In this document: piece by piece, positions 1 to 11,930 of the stretch | Position numbering within the stretch: position 1 is the first letter of the stretch | Layout: each line of letters opens with the position of its first letter | Assembly: GCF_020497125.1 (NCBI RefSeq) | Contig: NC_059077.1 | Location: forward strand, 31,199,340 to 31,263,339 | Reading direction: 5' to 3' | Origin: Mauremys mutica | Lineage: Eukaryota; Chordata; Testudines; Geoemydidae | Length of the DNA: 64,000 nucleotides | Made by a program: the position numbers and the translations under genes | Notes under the pieces: generated by a model | Told to the model about the DNA's origin: nothing | What the model saw: only the letters and a program-made list of their open reading frames with translations | The model's database searches: none

Positions 1-204
1 TCCACTATTTGGGGTATTTGTTTTGCATATACCCCAAAGGCCAATAGGATAAACATATAGATGGGGCAAAGAAGAAAACCTTAAGCTCTTGGAGTTTTCA
101 AGGGCAAAGCCTGTGCCCAAGTATTATTTGGTTGGAAGAATCTTAGTGAGTTAGAGGTTGTGTAAAACAAATGCTTAAGGGGAATGCTTAGCTCCCCAAA
201 TTAT
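1..204. other. unassigned sequence
   Basis: No recognisable gene or repeat is seen here. It is the left flank of the hAT-type element that begins at 213. Confidence 0.5.
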
Positions 205-212
205 ATCCCAGC

Positions 213-1014
213 TAGGGTGACCAGACGTCCCGATTTTATCGGGACTGTCCCGATATTTGCTTGTTTGTCCCGCGTCCCGACCGATGTTCGGTCGGGACAC
301 GGGACAAACAAGCAATTTTGCCCTCTGCTCCGGTGCATAGACGGAGCCCGGAGGGGCTTTCACCCCCACTTTCCCCGACCATCCCCCTTCTTCCCCCATT
401 GGACCCCTCCCCAAATCCCTGCCCTGGACCTGCCCCAACCCTGCCCCTCACTGCCCCATTGGATCCCTCCCCAACTCCCCGCCCTGGCCCCGCCTCTTCC
501 CCAAGCACGCAGCATTCCTCCTCCCTCCCAGGTTTGCACACGGGCCATGGCCGGGGCTGGGAGCGCAGCACGGAGGCTGCTTCAGCCCTGCAGCCTGCAG
601 GGCAGCGCGGAGCAGGCAGGGGGCAGAGACACGTGTGGGGCAGACACACTCCTGCCAGGAGGGGCCGGGCCCGGCTGCCTGGTTCGCCCCCTGCCCGGGG
701 GGGGTCCCCGAGTTCCCTGCAGCCGGAGCGGGGCTGCCCGGGGCGAGTGTTCCAGGCGGGGCAGAGTGGAGCAGCCTCTGCTGTGGGGCTGGTGCAATGA
801 AGCCCGGGAGCGGCTGGGCCGGGAGCTGCAAGAGGGGTCCGGAGCATGGCTCGGCTGCACAGCTCGGGGCCCAGGAGCGAGGGGATGGGGGAGCTGGGAG
901 TGTATTGGGGGTCAGAGCTGAGAGTTGGGTGGAGATGGGGCGCTCTGGCTTTTTTTTTTTTTGCTCCACCCCCCCCGCGTCCCGATATTTCATGTTTGTC
1001 ATCTGGTCACCCTA
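213..1014. mobile_element. complete non-autonomous hAT-type DNA transposon
   Basis: The element begins tagggtgaccag and ends ctggtcacccta, a perfect 12-bp inverted pair. It is flanked by the 8-bp direct repeat atcccagc at 205-212 and 1015-1022. An 8-bp target duplication with short inverted termini is the signature of the hAT superfamily. The interior, about 330-950, is very GC- and CpG-rich compared with its surroundings and ends in a poly-T/poly-C stretch. It contains no transposase motif, so the copy must have been mobilised in trans. Several open frames of up to 245 codons cross it on both strands, but they overlap one another and are Pro/Gly/Arg-rich, as expected from GC-rich non-coding DNA. 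The terminus matches a repeat I recognise from turtle genomes. Confidence 0.85.
258..314. repeat. near-perfect subterminal hairpin of the hAT element
   Basis: Positions 258-284 and 288-314 are inverted copies of 27 bp with one mismatch, separated by tgt. The transcript of either strand would fold into a long stem with almost no loop. Subterminal inverted repeats can serve as transposase binding sites in hAT elements; that role is inferred here. Confidence 0.8.
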
Positions 1015-1514
1015 ATCCCAGCTGCTTTACTTAAGGCAGAGGTAAGGTAATGTGCTATAAAAGATTTGGGTTTTGGCTGAAATATTTAATTATTGGCTTT
1101 GTATTCTGCATATGATTGACAGCGCCTTCCAACGTTATGTCTGGAAGAACAACTCAACAAGATACACCCCTTAAAGTTCTCTTAGCTTTTGCAAGATCCC
1201 CATTCCCTCCATGCTTTGGGCTTTTCCAAACCTGACATGGTAAGGACTGTAGGCAAAAGTGTGGAAACCTTAATTAATATCAGAGCAGAAGATACCTGCA
1301 AACAATGAAATATGGCAGTTCATATAACAAATGTCTCCTTGGCTTTCTCACTTAAAGAATATCCATAATTATGAGAAATATTTGGATATTTCGAACAACA
1401 GTATGTTAAGAAGGGCCTTCACAATCTCTGTTTCCAAAATATGCAGACAGCGTATTTCAGTGATGCTCAAACTTTTTCATGGTCGCCCTCTCCCACTGGG
1501 GCTGGGGCTAGGAA
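1015..1514. other. mostly unassigned; short hAT-like start near 1458
   Basis: After the 8-bp target repeat no gene is seen. At 1458-1482 the sequence cagtgatgctcaaacttttt resembles the start of a common hAT-type repeat, but no matching far end is found before the next element begins. Confidence 0.35.
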
Positions 1515-2080
1515 TAGGGTTGCCAGGTGTCTGGATTTCAACCGAAACACCGAGATGAAAAAGGGACCCTGGCAACTGCGGTCAGCATTGCTGACCAAGC
1601 CACTAAAAGTCTGGTCAGTGGTGAAGTGCGGCTAAGGTGGGCTCCCTACCTGGCTCTGGATGGCTCCCCGGAAGTGGCGACATCTTTCGGCTCCTAGGCA
1701 GAGGTGTGACCAGGGGGCTCTGCATGCTGACCCCGCTTGCAGGTACTGGCCCCGCAGCTCCCATTGGCCGTGGTTCTGGGCGCGGGCAGCACACGGAACC
1801 GCTTGGCCATGCCTCCACCTAGGAGCTGAGGGACTGGTCACTGCTTCCCGGGAGCCACCCGAGGTAAGTGCCATCCAGCTGGTGCCCACACCTCTGACCC
1901 TCTCCTGCACCCCCAACCCTCTGCCCCAGCCTGGTGAAAATGAGCAAGTGAGTGAGGGTGGGGAGAGTGAGTAACAGAGGGAGGGAAGATGGAGTGATTG
2001 GGGTGCGAGGCCTCAGGGAAGGAGCAGGGCAGAGGCAGAACCTCAGGATGGGGCAAGGGTGTTCAGTTTTGTGTGATTAG
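1515..2080 (+). mobile_element. GC-rich turtle repeat, probable DNA transposon, right end lost
   Basis: It begins tagggttgccaggtgtctgg, the start of a GC-rich interspersed repeat I recognise from turtles. The interior keeps family features: a gaaaaagggaccctggcaac stretch, paired segments around 1690 and 1815 that share cctaggagct in opposite orientation, and a gcaagggtgttcagttttgt stretch near the right end. In full copies I would expect an inverted ttggcaaccct terminus; none is present, so the right end is lost or diverged. No target duplication can be seen. The open frames inside are short and overlap on both strands, so no coding role is claimed. Confidence 0.55.
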
Positions 2081-2229
2081 ATATAAAAGATGTAACTGAT
2101 TTTTATGGAAGGGTTAATATTGAGTTTTTAGTTTGGTTTTTAAAACTTGTATCTGTTTTTGTAATTGTCTATAATTTATTGTATTATTCTCAATGACCTA
2201 CAGCTTGGACACTCCATTATTAAACCTCT

Positions 2230-2970
2230 AAAGTTAGGAGTAACTCCTCACTTAAAGTCATCCCGTTAACGTTGTTACGTTGCTGATCACTTAGGGAACA
2301 TGCTCGTTTAAAGTTGTGCAATGCTCCCTTCTAATGTCGTTTGGCAGCTGCCTGCTTTGTCTACTGCTTGCAGGAAGAGCAGCCCGTTGCAGCTAGCTGG
2401 TGGGGGCTTGGAACCAGGGTGGACCAGCAGCCCCACTATCAGCTCCCCGCTCCCCTAAGTTCCCTGTGCTGCAGCTGCCCAGCAGGCTAGCAATTACAGC
2501 TGTCCCTCCCCACACTGCCATGTGCTGCTCCTGCCCTCTGCCTTGGAGCTGCTCCCCGAGACTCCTGCTTGCTGTGCGGGGGAGGGGGAGAGGGAAGGAA
2601 GAGGGGGGCTAATGTCAGGGTGTCCCCCTCCCCCCTGCTCCTGCACCCCGCTTACCCCATCTTCCATAAAGCAGGGGGGACACACCAGGGCTCAGGACGG
2701 AAGGAGCTTGCAGCAACTGCAGTCTCAGCAAGCTGATCTAATTAACAAGGCAGTGTACTTAAAGGGGAAATGTGCATATCTCCCTCATTCCTGCTGCCTT
2801 GTAGAGTGAGAGAGTTAACCCTTGAGGGCTCAGCCAATTGCTAGTTCATCATTTAGCAGTAAGGGAACTATCCCACCCTCTGACTCCACCACCTCAACCA
2901 AGCTTCACAATCATCATCACTGTGTACCAGTATTAAATGGTTTGTTTAAAACGTATACTGTGTTTTTGTT
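2230..2970 (+). mobile_element. turtle interspersed repeat beginning 'gttaggagtaactcctcac', class uncertain
   Basis: The left end contains the palindrome aggagtaactcct, followed by text I recognise from a repeated turtle element: a purine-rich GC segment at about 2560-2640, then a run of catc repeats at 2910-2925, then a short (TA)n at 2970-2980. The right portion expected beyond the TA tract is missing, because another element starts at 2983. I believe full copies carry inverted ends and are DNA transposons, but I cannot show that from this truncated copy. Confidence 0.5.
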
Positions 2971-2982
2971 ATATATATATAA

Positions 2983-3147
2983 CAGGGGTTGGCAACCTCT
3001 GGCACATGGCTCGCCAGGGTAAGCACCCTGCCGCATCTGCAGATTCGGCCAATCGCAGCTCCCACTAGCCATGGTTCGCTGCTTCAGGCCAATGGGGGCA
3101 GCGGGAAGCTGCGGCCAGCACATCCCTCAGCCCGTTGCCGACCCCTG
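2983..3147. mobile_element. short hAT-type MITE
   Basis: The left end caggggttggcaac and the right end gttgccgacccctg are inverted copies over 14 bp with one mismatch. The interior has the GC-rich segments around gctcccactagcc and ggccaatggggg that mark a common turtle MITE, shortened here to 165 bp. No clean 8-bp target duplication is visible; the left flank is a (TA)n tract. Confidence 0.75.
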
Positions 3148-4929
3148 GCCTAGGCCATTGTATGTCAGAGTGTGTTAGGAATGGAAAATTGTCCTGGTAA
3201 CAAGTGAGACTTCTTTCTGACTTTTCAGAATTGCTCACACAGGAACACAGAGCACACCAACAGTTGCCTTTCCTTCTCAGAAACCCTTTGAAAATGGTTT
3301 CTCTGATCCCCTGGGCACATGGAATAGTCTTAGCTAATTGGGGACCAAAAGAAATACTCTATTTCGATCAGAGGATTTCCATTATATTATAAACTGAGAC
3401 CATGAGGTCTGTGCCCATTTTTGTACAGCGCTGTGCTGTTTCTACTCTGCTGGCTGGTGCGTTCTAGTCAAAGCTTTGCCCGTTGCCTTGATCCAGCCCA
3501 CCACATGATCTTGCCCTAAATAAATTAGAAATGTGGGGTGAGCAGGAGTGGGGAAGTAAGCAGAGCCTTGGCTTCAGTGCACCAGCTGGCAGAGCAGAGA
3601 TGGCGTGGAAGGGGAGGTTGTTTGCTACTAGTGTACAGCAGTGACATATTCTGGAGCAAAGGGCATTCAGAAAGGGGATTATGAGCTGAGGTGATGGAGC
3701 AGCCACTTCAGTCCCTAATATTGCTCTTTCCATTATCAGGAAGAAACAGGCCAATGCAGCAGTTCCTTTGAAGCTGTAGTGGGTCTGGCCTTAGATCTGC
3801 CTATTGACTTCAATGAGTAAAAACTGAATAAGAAAAACTTCAGGATTTGATTTGTAGTTAGTTTGTTTGGAGAACTGTGACTTATGTATCAATGTAGTTT
3901 ATGTATTTGTAGTTTTAAAAAATTGAACAAAGATTGTGACTTTTTGGAATCATTACAAAAACATGTAAAAGAGGGGATGAGATTACATCTGTGTGAGTCT
4001 CCCCAGTAGAAAATCTTCAGCTAAAAGAATACCCATAGGAGGGAATATTTTATGGGGGGAGGAAGAAAAATATAAAAAGCATCTGTTTAACCTGCTTCTC
4101 TATTGCTCTTTCCATCTGTATGTATTTTTCTTGAACCACAGCATGTGACTGGCCACAAAAAACAAGCCCAATATTTCATCCAGCAAATGTCCAACAGCCC
4201 ATGAAAGGACAGTGAGGTACACACAGCACTGTCTCTAAACTTAAACCCAAATAGTCCAGTATTTGTATTTCCAGAATGTGGATGAATCTCCCTTTGGACT
4301 GAGCCAGTGTCTAATGTATAAGAAATAAGTAGGAAAAGTAGCTGTCAAGAAGAAATAAAACTGTATTTTAATAAGTGAACAAAAAGCATAGTAGTTAAAC
4401 TGCAGTAATAGGTACAGTCTCTTTGCAAATCATGGCAACAATAGAGCTATTTCTTTGCATTTTAGAATGACAGTTCATTGCTTTCTGCTGTTTTATAATT
4501 ATTTAAAAAGAGCCTGGATAACTTAATCAAGGTATTTCCTCTTGGCTCCCTGGTATACATCAGGCTGCCTGAGGAGATGATTGACATCCTAAGGTGTCCA
4601 CAGCATAATCAGTCTTAAGAGCATCTAATATTAAGATTCTGACTAATGATAATCAAACAGAAGCAAAACAATAGAAAGATTTTGTGATTTAAAAGATGAC
4701 ACAATGCTACAAGAGCTTTAAATACAGCATGCAGGCAGTTTTTCTATTCTGCCAGTATCACTTATTGTGATAGATGATTTATAGCAGATTACTTGTTTGT
4801 TCTGTGATTCTTTAAAGAATTATTAATTATTATTAATTAACCCCCACCAATGAAAAACTATTTTAACAGTGATCACTAAGATTTGTAGGTGACGAATATG
4901 GGCGTCAGGATGAAACACTTCTTCCCCAT
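3148..4929. other. unassigned stretch
   Basis: No gene or clear repeat is recognised in this 1.8 kb. It is moderately AT-rich, all open frames are short, and no family motif is present. Confidence 0.4.
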
Positions 4930-5165
4930 TGTGCATCTTTACCTCACCCCTCTTTAATCTATCATTCTGTAGCAGCCATCATTTACCTTGCTCACTATTG
5001 CAAACACATTGGTCCCCTCCTTAAATTCCTTCATTGGCTTTCCCCTCACTTTTTGCATCCAAGTCAAGCTTCTGATCCTTATCTGTATAACTCAGCTTCT
5101 ACCTACAAGTTTGAATTATTAATCCCTAGTTACTCCCTGCCCTCATCCACTAGCTGGCTTCAGTC
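4930..5165 (-). mobile_element. degraded L2-like LINE fragment (antisense)
   Basis: The pyrimidine-rich text, such as cattggctttcccctcac followed by caagcttctgatccttatc, resembles the antisense of the C-terminal part of ancient L2-type LINEs. Many changes have accumulated and no frame survives. The assignment is tentative. Confidence 0.35.
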
Positions 5166-5814
5166 TATAAACAGAAGGGTGCAATGCCTGAGGTCCACTT
5201 TATAAAGCATTGCCTCATTAAGTTCATGCTTTATAAAGTTAGAATAAGGAGTAACACCTTCCCATGTACTGGACTGATACCCTTGATTACATGTACCCGT
5301 TCGGGAGTCTGTGCACACTTCTTAAAGTTGCACAAGATGTCTAAAGGATGTTTATAGGACCACTGTCTCATTCCTGGTGTAGGGGCAACACATTCTGAAA
5401 TTTACTTTAAGATGCCAAGATGCCCAAAATACCTCCTGCCAGTTTGACTGTACATATGTACAGTATCATTTTCCAATGTTGACTAATTCAGTATTATCAA
5501 AACCAGTTTTCACAAGAGCACCTTAGACACTTCCCAAAGAGGGCTGTGTCCATGCCACGCTTCAGTTTGCCATTCCTAGCAGTTTTGACTGTAGAGCTTT
5601 TCAAGAAAAGGTAGCAAGAGCTATTTTATAATGGGCAAAGTGTTCCCCCTCCCCCACACTCCTCTAACTAAAAAAATGGCTGAACCATTGGGTTCAAAGT
5701 TAAATAATAAGCTTCAAGCCAAATTCACCAAGCCTGGAAAACTTTAGCATCAACTTTAAACAGGAGTTTAGAATGAAAATACGTAGGCGATCTTAACTTA
5801 TAACTGTCTTTAGC
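5166..5814. other. unassigned stretch
   Basis: No gene or recognisable repeat is seen. Open frames are short and there is no low-complexity signature apart from scattered A/T runs. Confidence 0.4.
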
Positions 5815-5816
5815 AT

Positions 5817-6300
5817 TACATGAGAACAGCCATAGTGGGTCAGACAAATGGCTCATCTAGCCCAGTGTCCTGTCTTCTGACAGTGGTTAGTGCTAGATGC
5901 TTCAGAGGGAATGAACAGAACAGGGCAATTATTGAGTGATCCAGCCCCTGTCCAGTCCCAGCTCCTGGCAGTTGAGGGTTTCGAGACAACCAGAACATGC
6001 AGTTATATACTTGACCATCTTGGCTAATAGCCATTTATGGACCAGTTATTCCCTTTCTCCACACCATTATATATCATATTCCTCCCCCTTAGTAGTCTTT
6101 CCTAAAATGAACAGTTCGTCTTTTTAATCTCTCGTCATATGGAAGCTGTTCCATAACTCCGCTCATTATTGTTGCTCTTCTTTTCACCTTTTCCTATTCT
6201 AATATCTTTTTTGAGATGGGGTGACCAGAATGGCACACATCATTCCAGGTGTGGACATACCATGGCTTTATATAGTGGAATTATGATATTTTCTGTATTT
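5817..6300 (-). mobile_element. CR1 LINE, 5'-truncated, antisense
   Basis: On the plus strand it begins with the reverse complement of a CR1 3' region (gagaacagccatagtgggtc) and continues through the untranslated region into the ORF2 C-terminal region (ggaagctgttccataact, then gagatggggtgaccagaatg). It stops near 6300, so the element is 5'-truncated as most CR1 insertions are. Frames are broken. A second copy with similar text lies at 14088-14820. Confidence 0.85.
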
Positions 6301-7932
6301 TCCAGAAGTACATGTAATAATCTTTTGAAGCATCCGCATTGTCTAATACAGAAAACAGGCTACAGATTTCAATGCAACACAGGTCCATTGTGGTATGCAT
6401 TGCAATTCCTACGTTCCCAAGAATGCTCGTCTTGATAACAGGAAATGAGAATAGTTAGGCATGAGAGTTGTGAAAGAACTTTGGACAGCAGGGTTGAAGT
6501 GGTTTTACTTACTGGAAGTGAGTAAGCATGTAAACTTCTTATAAGGCTTCAGAAGAAAAGAGAATTTGCCCGCTGGGCTGGTTTTCCCAAGGTCTCAGAG
6601 CTAACACTTTAAAGAGGCAGACTCTTCAACAGACCTTGGAGTACATCATTGATACAGTACAACTTCTATGAAAGTGCTTTTTATGGTAAAGGTAAGGACC
6701 AAGGGAGTTTGAAATGAAATTATCCTGTAGAAGTGATAAGGAAAGAAGATCTCCCTTGAGGTCTGACCAGACCATATTATGCCTAATGTGTTTCAGAAGA
6801 TATGTTCAGCCAGGGTAATTGTAAGGAGTATAGTGTGTACGGACGTTATTTGCCCTTGTCTGTTTGAAGCTTTTAGGACTTTTAAAAAGCACTAAAATCA
6901 CACAGGACTCAATCCTGCCCCCAGGCACACAGACATACATTGACACACATCTTGGAAAAGCCACTACTGCACAGTGTCTGATTTTTATATGACACAAGGC
7001 TACGCATCAGCACACATCTGAGGTAAGATCCGCAATGTTCCCAATTCTACCTAACCAAGAGCGAAGAACCAATCACATCCCTTCTTGATAGCAAAAGTGT
7101 GCTTCAGAGCTCCAGCACTGCATTACAGAACTCCAATAGCTGGTCAGGTTCCCAGGGACTTGCTTCAGCAGAGCTTTATTCATTCTTGCCCCTTAATATG
7201 TTCTCCCTAATGCATTTAGATCACTCGCCTAACCCCAATACACACTAATTCCTGGGAGAGAGGCTTCCTTGAGGTCTTTCTGAGAGACTTACTGAAGAAG
7301 AATGCTAACCACCAAACTCACTATACCAATAAATGTCCAAAACCAAGCAGGACAACAACACTGATTTAAACTGTATTTTGTAAGCACTGTGGTATCTATC
7401 TGATATAACCCACATAGAAGAAAAAAGATTCATTGGTCTCAAATGCTATCCTCATCTTAAAGAATACTGAAATATCCAGAGTTGTCAAGATAAAAATCTG
7501 TTATTTTCCCAGAACAAGCAGCAGCAGTAAAGAAATGTGTTGCATTCTGTCCTGATAATGTGCCGCTGTTCAGAAGGATTCACTTCTAGTGGTGAGATGT
7601 TACTTCACTCTCCAGCCCCATTGAGTCCTTCGCTTTTCAGCTGAGTCGCATGCTACCTAGGGTGCCAGTGTTCAGTGATAGATGCATTGATACATCCAGA
7701 ATCCAAAGAAAATGACCAGTCCATTTCACAAGGTCAACTCAATAGCCATCAAATGGTTACTGCTTTTAATCACTACCAATATCCAGAATTGAACCATGAC
7801 CAAGAAGTGAACACCAGTCTCCAAAACAGTCCGTCCCCCAAATAACAGGTTGTTTTAACAGACCTATTCTAGGGACTGTTACTTAAGCTTGTGAAAGTTC
7901 TGAAAAATCCAGTGTGTGTGAATTTTAGACAG
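6301..7932. other. unassigned stretch
   Basis: No gene is recognised. The 7020-7330 portion has moderately GC-rich text that could be an old LTR fragment, but no termini or duplication can be identified. Confidence 0.35.
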
Positions 7933-8564
7933 TGTGAGGGTGTTCACCCCACATAGGAGTGGAAGGCGTTAATGGAGGCCAGATGGGCCAATTAACCTCG
8001 TAGTTTGAAGGCTGAGAAAGCCCTAATTAGAGGAACAGGCTCAATTGTGCTAGAACAGGTGGGGCCTGTAAAACCCAGATAGGGGGCTGCTGGGAAAGGC
8101 TGCAGGAAAGCAGTCACTACCTGAAAAGAGGGAGGGGGGTTGTTGGAGCTAGTACACCCAGAAAGAAGGGAACCAGAGGTAGGAAGCAGACCAGGGATGG
8201 AGCAGTGAGGGCACAGAGAGGAAGCCCGAAACTTCTGCACTGAGGATGCCTGGACTGGAACCTGGAGAAGAGGGCAGGCACAGGTTCCCCTACCAGCCAC
8301 TGGGAGAGTAGCACTGAGGCAGTGAATGGGAAGACTGCCTAGGACTGGTGATGGACTGTCCCCCAGAAAGAGGAACACTTAGTGACCTCGCTGGACAGCC
8401 AAGTCATGATGAAGATGCTGTGGTTACTGAGTCAGAGAGGGGCTGCAGACAGGCTAGATGCAGAGACAGTGTGCAAACCACAGATGGGAGTGTCAGTCTT
8501 GAGCTAATCCCCAGAGTGACAAGGAGGAGGTCCCAGACCAGTGGTGAGTGGTACACCCCATACA
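7933..8564. mobile_element. solo LTR with 5-bp target duplication
   Basis: The segment starts tgtgagggtgttcacccc and ends ccccataca. The direct repeat gacag lies immediately outside at 7928-7932 and 8565-8569. TG...CA ends with a 5-bp duplication fit a solo LTR of a Gypsy- or ERV-type retrotransposon. No gag, pol or primer-binding region adjoins it, so the internal part was probably lost by LTR-LTR recombination. It shares segments with the LTR at 10994-11749: gcctggactggaa, then a cccct-cagcc block and actggga. They are therefore related but distinct families. A 128-codon minus-strand open frame inside is not conserved in the relative and is discounted. Confidence 0.65.
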
Positions 8565-10125
8565 GACAGCTTAGCAGCAGAGAGTGTTTTTAGTGAATGT
8601 CTCCCTGAAGGAGGTACACAATGTATAGTACAGTGCGATACAATAACACATAAGTGTGGCAATATTTTTTAAGCCAATGGGATGTCCATCTCAGCATCAG
8701 ACCCTACAAAACTAGCAGCAACAGAAAATAAACAGTTGTGGATCTGCAACCCTTTTGAACACATGATTTTATTTTGGGGGCTCTTTTACTTCTATTTTAA
8801 CCTTCATCAGTAAAAATTATGAGCATCCAGTGGAGATTGTATTTCCCCTTGGCCTACATTACTGCCCATAACTGCAGATCTTGACCTGAGATTAGAGCGG
8901 CTTCTGTCCTATGGTGAATAAAACATGCTGGAATGGAAAAAAATTGTTGTGCTATCTGGAGTGGCTCATGACCGAGAGTGCCAACCTCAGGACAGACTGT
9001 CAAAAGCAGAGCAGACACCCCAGACTGGTGTTGCATTCTAGAAGTAGATTTTACCAACCCAGTAACAAATGTGCACTCCTGGGTCAGTGTAACAGTCGTA
9101 CCATGGAGTCACAGACAGTCTCCTTGCACACTCCAGTCTATCTTACCACCCAGGCAAGTGATTACTTACATGCATTTCATAGAGTCTAAACACTAAACAC
9201 ATTCTTACAAGTTCCACACCTATCTTGAACAATATTAACATATAGGTGAGCTGGTCTGATTTCCAGCTATGAATTTGTCAGTGCTCAGCTGGCAAGATCT
9301 GGCACCTGGCATCATAGAAATCATCCTTCTTTCTTTCTTTGAACCCATAACACCCCCAGGATTTAGGATTTGGGGAGGAGGGTGTCTAGAAATGCTAGTG
9401 TCTTGACCCGTAATTCCACAGACTGAACAACTAAACTAACTTCATTCTTTTAGCTTCTGATGGAACAATCAATCATTTCTAAGTGAATATTATTAGTGGG
9501 AAAATGATGCTGCAATGACAGTGAGTAATTTTTTTTCTTCTGTGCCGCTTTGTCCCAGCAAGAAAACAAGAACAACTTCCCCATACCATTCTCAAGTGGC
9601 TTTTAAAGCTCTTTAGACAACTAAACATATTAATGATTTGCTATTTATAAGTTGTGCCTATTGAAAGACTAGCAGGCTAAATAAAGAGAATAGAATGCAA
9701 GATCTGCTCTGGCAAGAACTTGACTCTCCCATGCTTCTTCTAGCTGCATACATTTATGCATTTTTAATGTGCCTCTTTTCTTTCATGATTAGGCTTGTCA
9801 GAATTAGAGCTCTGAGATCTCTAATAACTGGGTGAGTTAGTGACATTTTTAAAAAAAGAAAATGTTTTCTATGTTCATAGGATAATCAGAACTCCATTAG
9901 AGCAAATGGAGGAGCTGCTAAGAAAATAAACCCCACTATCTCATTGTGCTATATTTGCTCTGTCCTTGCATTTTTTTCTTTCCCAAACTACTGAAGTTCC
10001 ACTGTCCAATAAAAAAAGGCTTTCAATACATACATAAAAACATAAGTAGATTTCTAGCTTCCTAGTCATTTTAAGCCAAATTATTAATTAGCAATACCTT
10101 TGTCAGCATCTCTAAAGGCCTGATG
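8565..10125. other. unassigned stretch
   Basis: No gene or defined repeat is seen. A short (CTTT)n-like stretch lies at about 9329-9342. Open frames are below 95 codons and carry no recognisable motif. Confidence 0.4.
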
Positions 10126-10195
10126 CAACACACATTGAGATAAATGGGAGTCTTTCCATTGACTGCAGTGGGCATTGGATCACTCCTCAAAATGA
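10126..10195. repeat. old amniote palindromic repeat fragment
   Basis: The text gatgcaacacacattgagat followed by ccattgactgcagtgggcat belongs to a class of old palindromic repeats common in sauropsids, with a core resembling 'cattgacttcaatgggag'. Only a fragment is present, and its arms have diverged. Confidence 0.45.
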
Positions 10196-10705
10196 GCCTG
10201 GGAGGACTTACTAACTGGAGTTCCTATTCCTAGGTAACAACTCACTGAATTTCTGTCCAAACTACTGAATAATAGATCCAGAGCTTTGTCTGTAACTGAC
10301 CTTCATGTTCATCCTTTACTTTTCCTATTGTTGATTATTTGGATGCTGTTTACTGTGGCAGTTGCCATCTTGGCTGCTGATTGGTGCACATCACTTTTGA
10401 AGTATTAGTATTCTTTTGCAACATCAACCCTGATGGCCAGATTGTGACTGGCCATTTTACAAGTGCACAGCAGAGAAGGCACAATGTGTCTCCTGTTCTT
10501 ACCCTTGCATGGCCCGAGCAAGGACTATTCACAGTTTGCAGTTCTCAGGGCAGTTCTCTACTCCATCCTCTCAAATTTAAGGGACAAGAGAAACACGCTG
10601 CACTATCCTAAAGGATCCTCAAGGTTGCTGTAGCTTGGATTGTTTCCTGGAATTATGACTCCCCATTACTTCCAACATGTGCTGATGTTTTAAAGGAAGA
10701 ATTTT
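10196..10705. other. unassigned stretch
   Basis: No gene is recognised. The two overlapping open frames on opposite strands at 10350-10611 have no recognisable motif. Confidence 0.4.
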
Positions 10706-11930
10706 AGGGTTGGTCTAAAATTTTCCATTGAAATTTTTTGACCTGAAAATAGGGAGTTTGAGTAAATTTTTTCCCCAAGAAAGTGTCTGTTTTGCATGAA
10801 AAGTATTGATTTTTCCATTGAAAAACTGAATGCACAAAAAAGGAAAAGTTTAGTTTTGGACATTGCCTCATATTTCTCTTCTTTTGAGGCTGGGCTCCCT
10901 GAATGGACTACATATCCCAAAATGTGTCATGGTCAGGGATTTCCATGATGCACTCTTCCCACACAACCACCACCAACAAAAGTACATAGTACCTGTGATG
11001 GGGTATACAAACCCTACAGCAGGCAAAAAGGGGATTAAAGAGCAGTTTGGGGCTTAGGCAGTCCTGCTCCACTGCACCTGCAAGATATGCTAATCTTGGT
11101 GGAGGAGCTTAAAAAGGGAGAAGTTAAGTTCAAAAGGCCCAGCCTGGGTAAAAGGACAGACCTGTTATCCTCAGCACCCAGAACGCAGAATAGCAGAGAG
11201 CAAGCTACCTTCAGTTGCCTGTGAAAACAGAGTAGTAGGAAAAATAGCTAGAGGACCCTACTAGGACAGAGAAGCTGGTGCCACTCTTTATTTATGTTAA
11301 TTTAGTTTCCTTTCCAATGCTGCCTTAAGAACTGGGACTAGAGGCTTGACCTGGAGACTTCCGACCCCACCCTCCACCCTCACCCTGCTGAGAATACAAG
11401 CCCCCTGAGAAGACTGGCTGATATAGGAAGTAGACCTGGAAAGAAGCAAGAAGTCTGACCAGACAGACCTTAACTACTTGCTATGAGGGGCCTGGACTGG
11501 AATCCAGATTGGAGGGAGGGACTAGGTACCCCTCCAGCCTAACTGGGAAGACTTGCAGGAAGACCACATACACAAGGGTTCAGAAAGACTATTGGGCCTG
11601 GACCAAGACATTGACCTGGTGTGAGGTCCTGGGACTACTGGGTGAAAATCCTGGTTTGCCCTAAAAGGGCGAGACCAAAGGCTGAGTCACAAGGCAAAAG
11701 GGAACCAGCCAGACTACAAACAAGGTGGCACACTGTTCACTTTGCCACAGTACCTCATAGTTGATATACTCCCACCAGGAAGCCAGGCCTATAGAAGAGA
11801 ATAGTAACAATGCACCCAAACTACAACTTCCATGAGACACCTGAATGGTACATCCTAACCAAACTAGTCTGGCTTTTGATTTTTTATCAAGTCCACATTT
11901 TCCACAGGAAAAAACGTTCTGACCAGCTGT
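10706..11930. mobile_element. foldback element (copy 1), split by a solo LTR
   Basis: The left arm begins agggttggtctaaaattttc and the right arm ends with the inverted form gttctgaccagctgt. The A/T-rich arms flank a central block with cttttgaggctgggctccct and actacatatcccaaaatgtg. The inverse partner of that block appears on the other side of the LTR as aactacaacttccatgagac. The LTR at 10994-11749 inserted in the middle, so without it the element is about 470 bp. Four more copies of the family occur at about 23220, 41922, 50929 and 52600. Confidence 0.65.
10994..11749. mobile_element. solo LTR with 5-bp target duplication, nested in a foldback element
   Basis: It begins tgtgatggggta and ends ctttgccaca. 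The direct repeat gtacc is present on both sides, at 10989-10993 and 11750-11754. There is no internal retroviral sequence, so this is a solo LTR. It is related to the LTR at 7933-8564 through the shared gcctggactggaa block. The flanks on both sides belong to one foldback element, which confirms the boundaries independently of the duplication. Confidence 0.8.

Noticed and set aside
184..1002. Long overlapping open frames on both strands (up to 245 codons)
   Set aside because: They lie in the CpG-rich interior of a complete hAT element, overlap one another in several phases, are Pro/Gly/Arg-rich and have no recognisable domain.
7992..8378. 128-codon minus-strand frame
   Set aside because: It lies inside the solo LTR at 7933-8564 and is not kept in the related LTR at 10994-11749.
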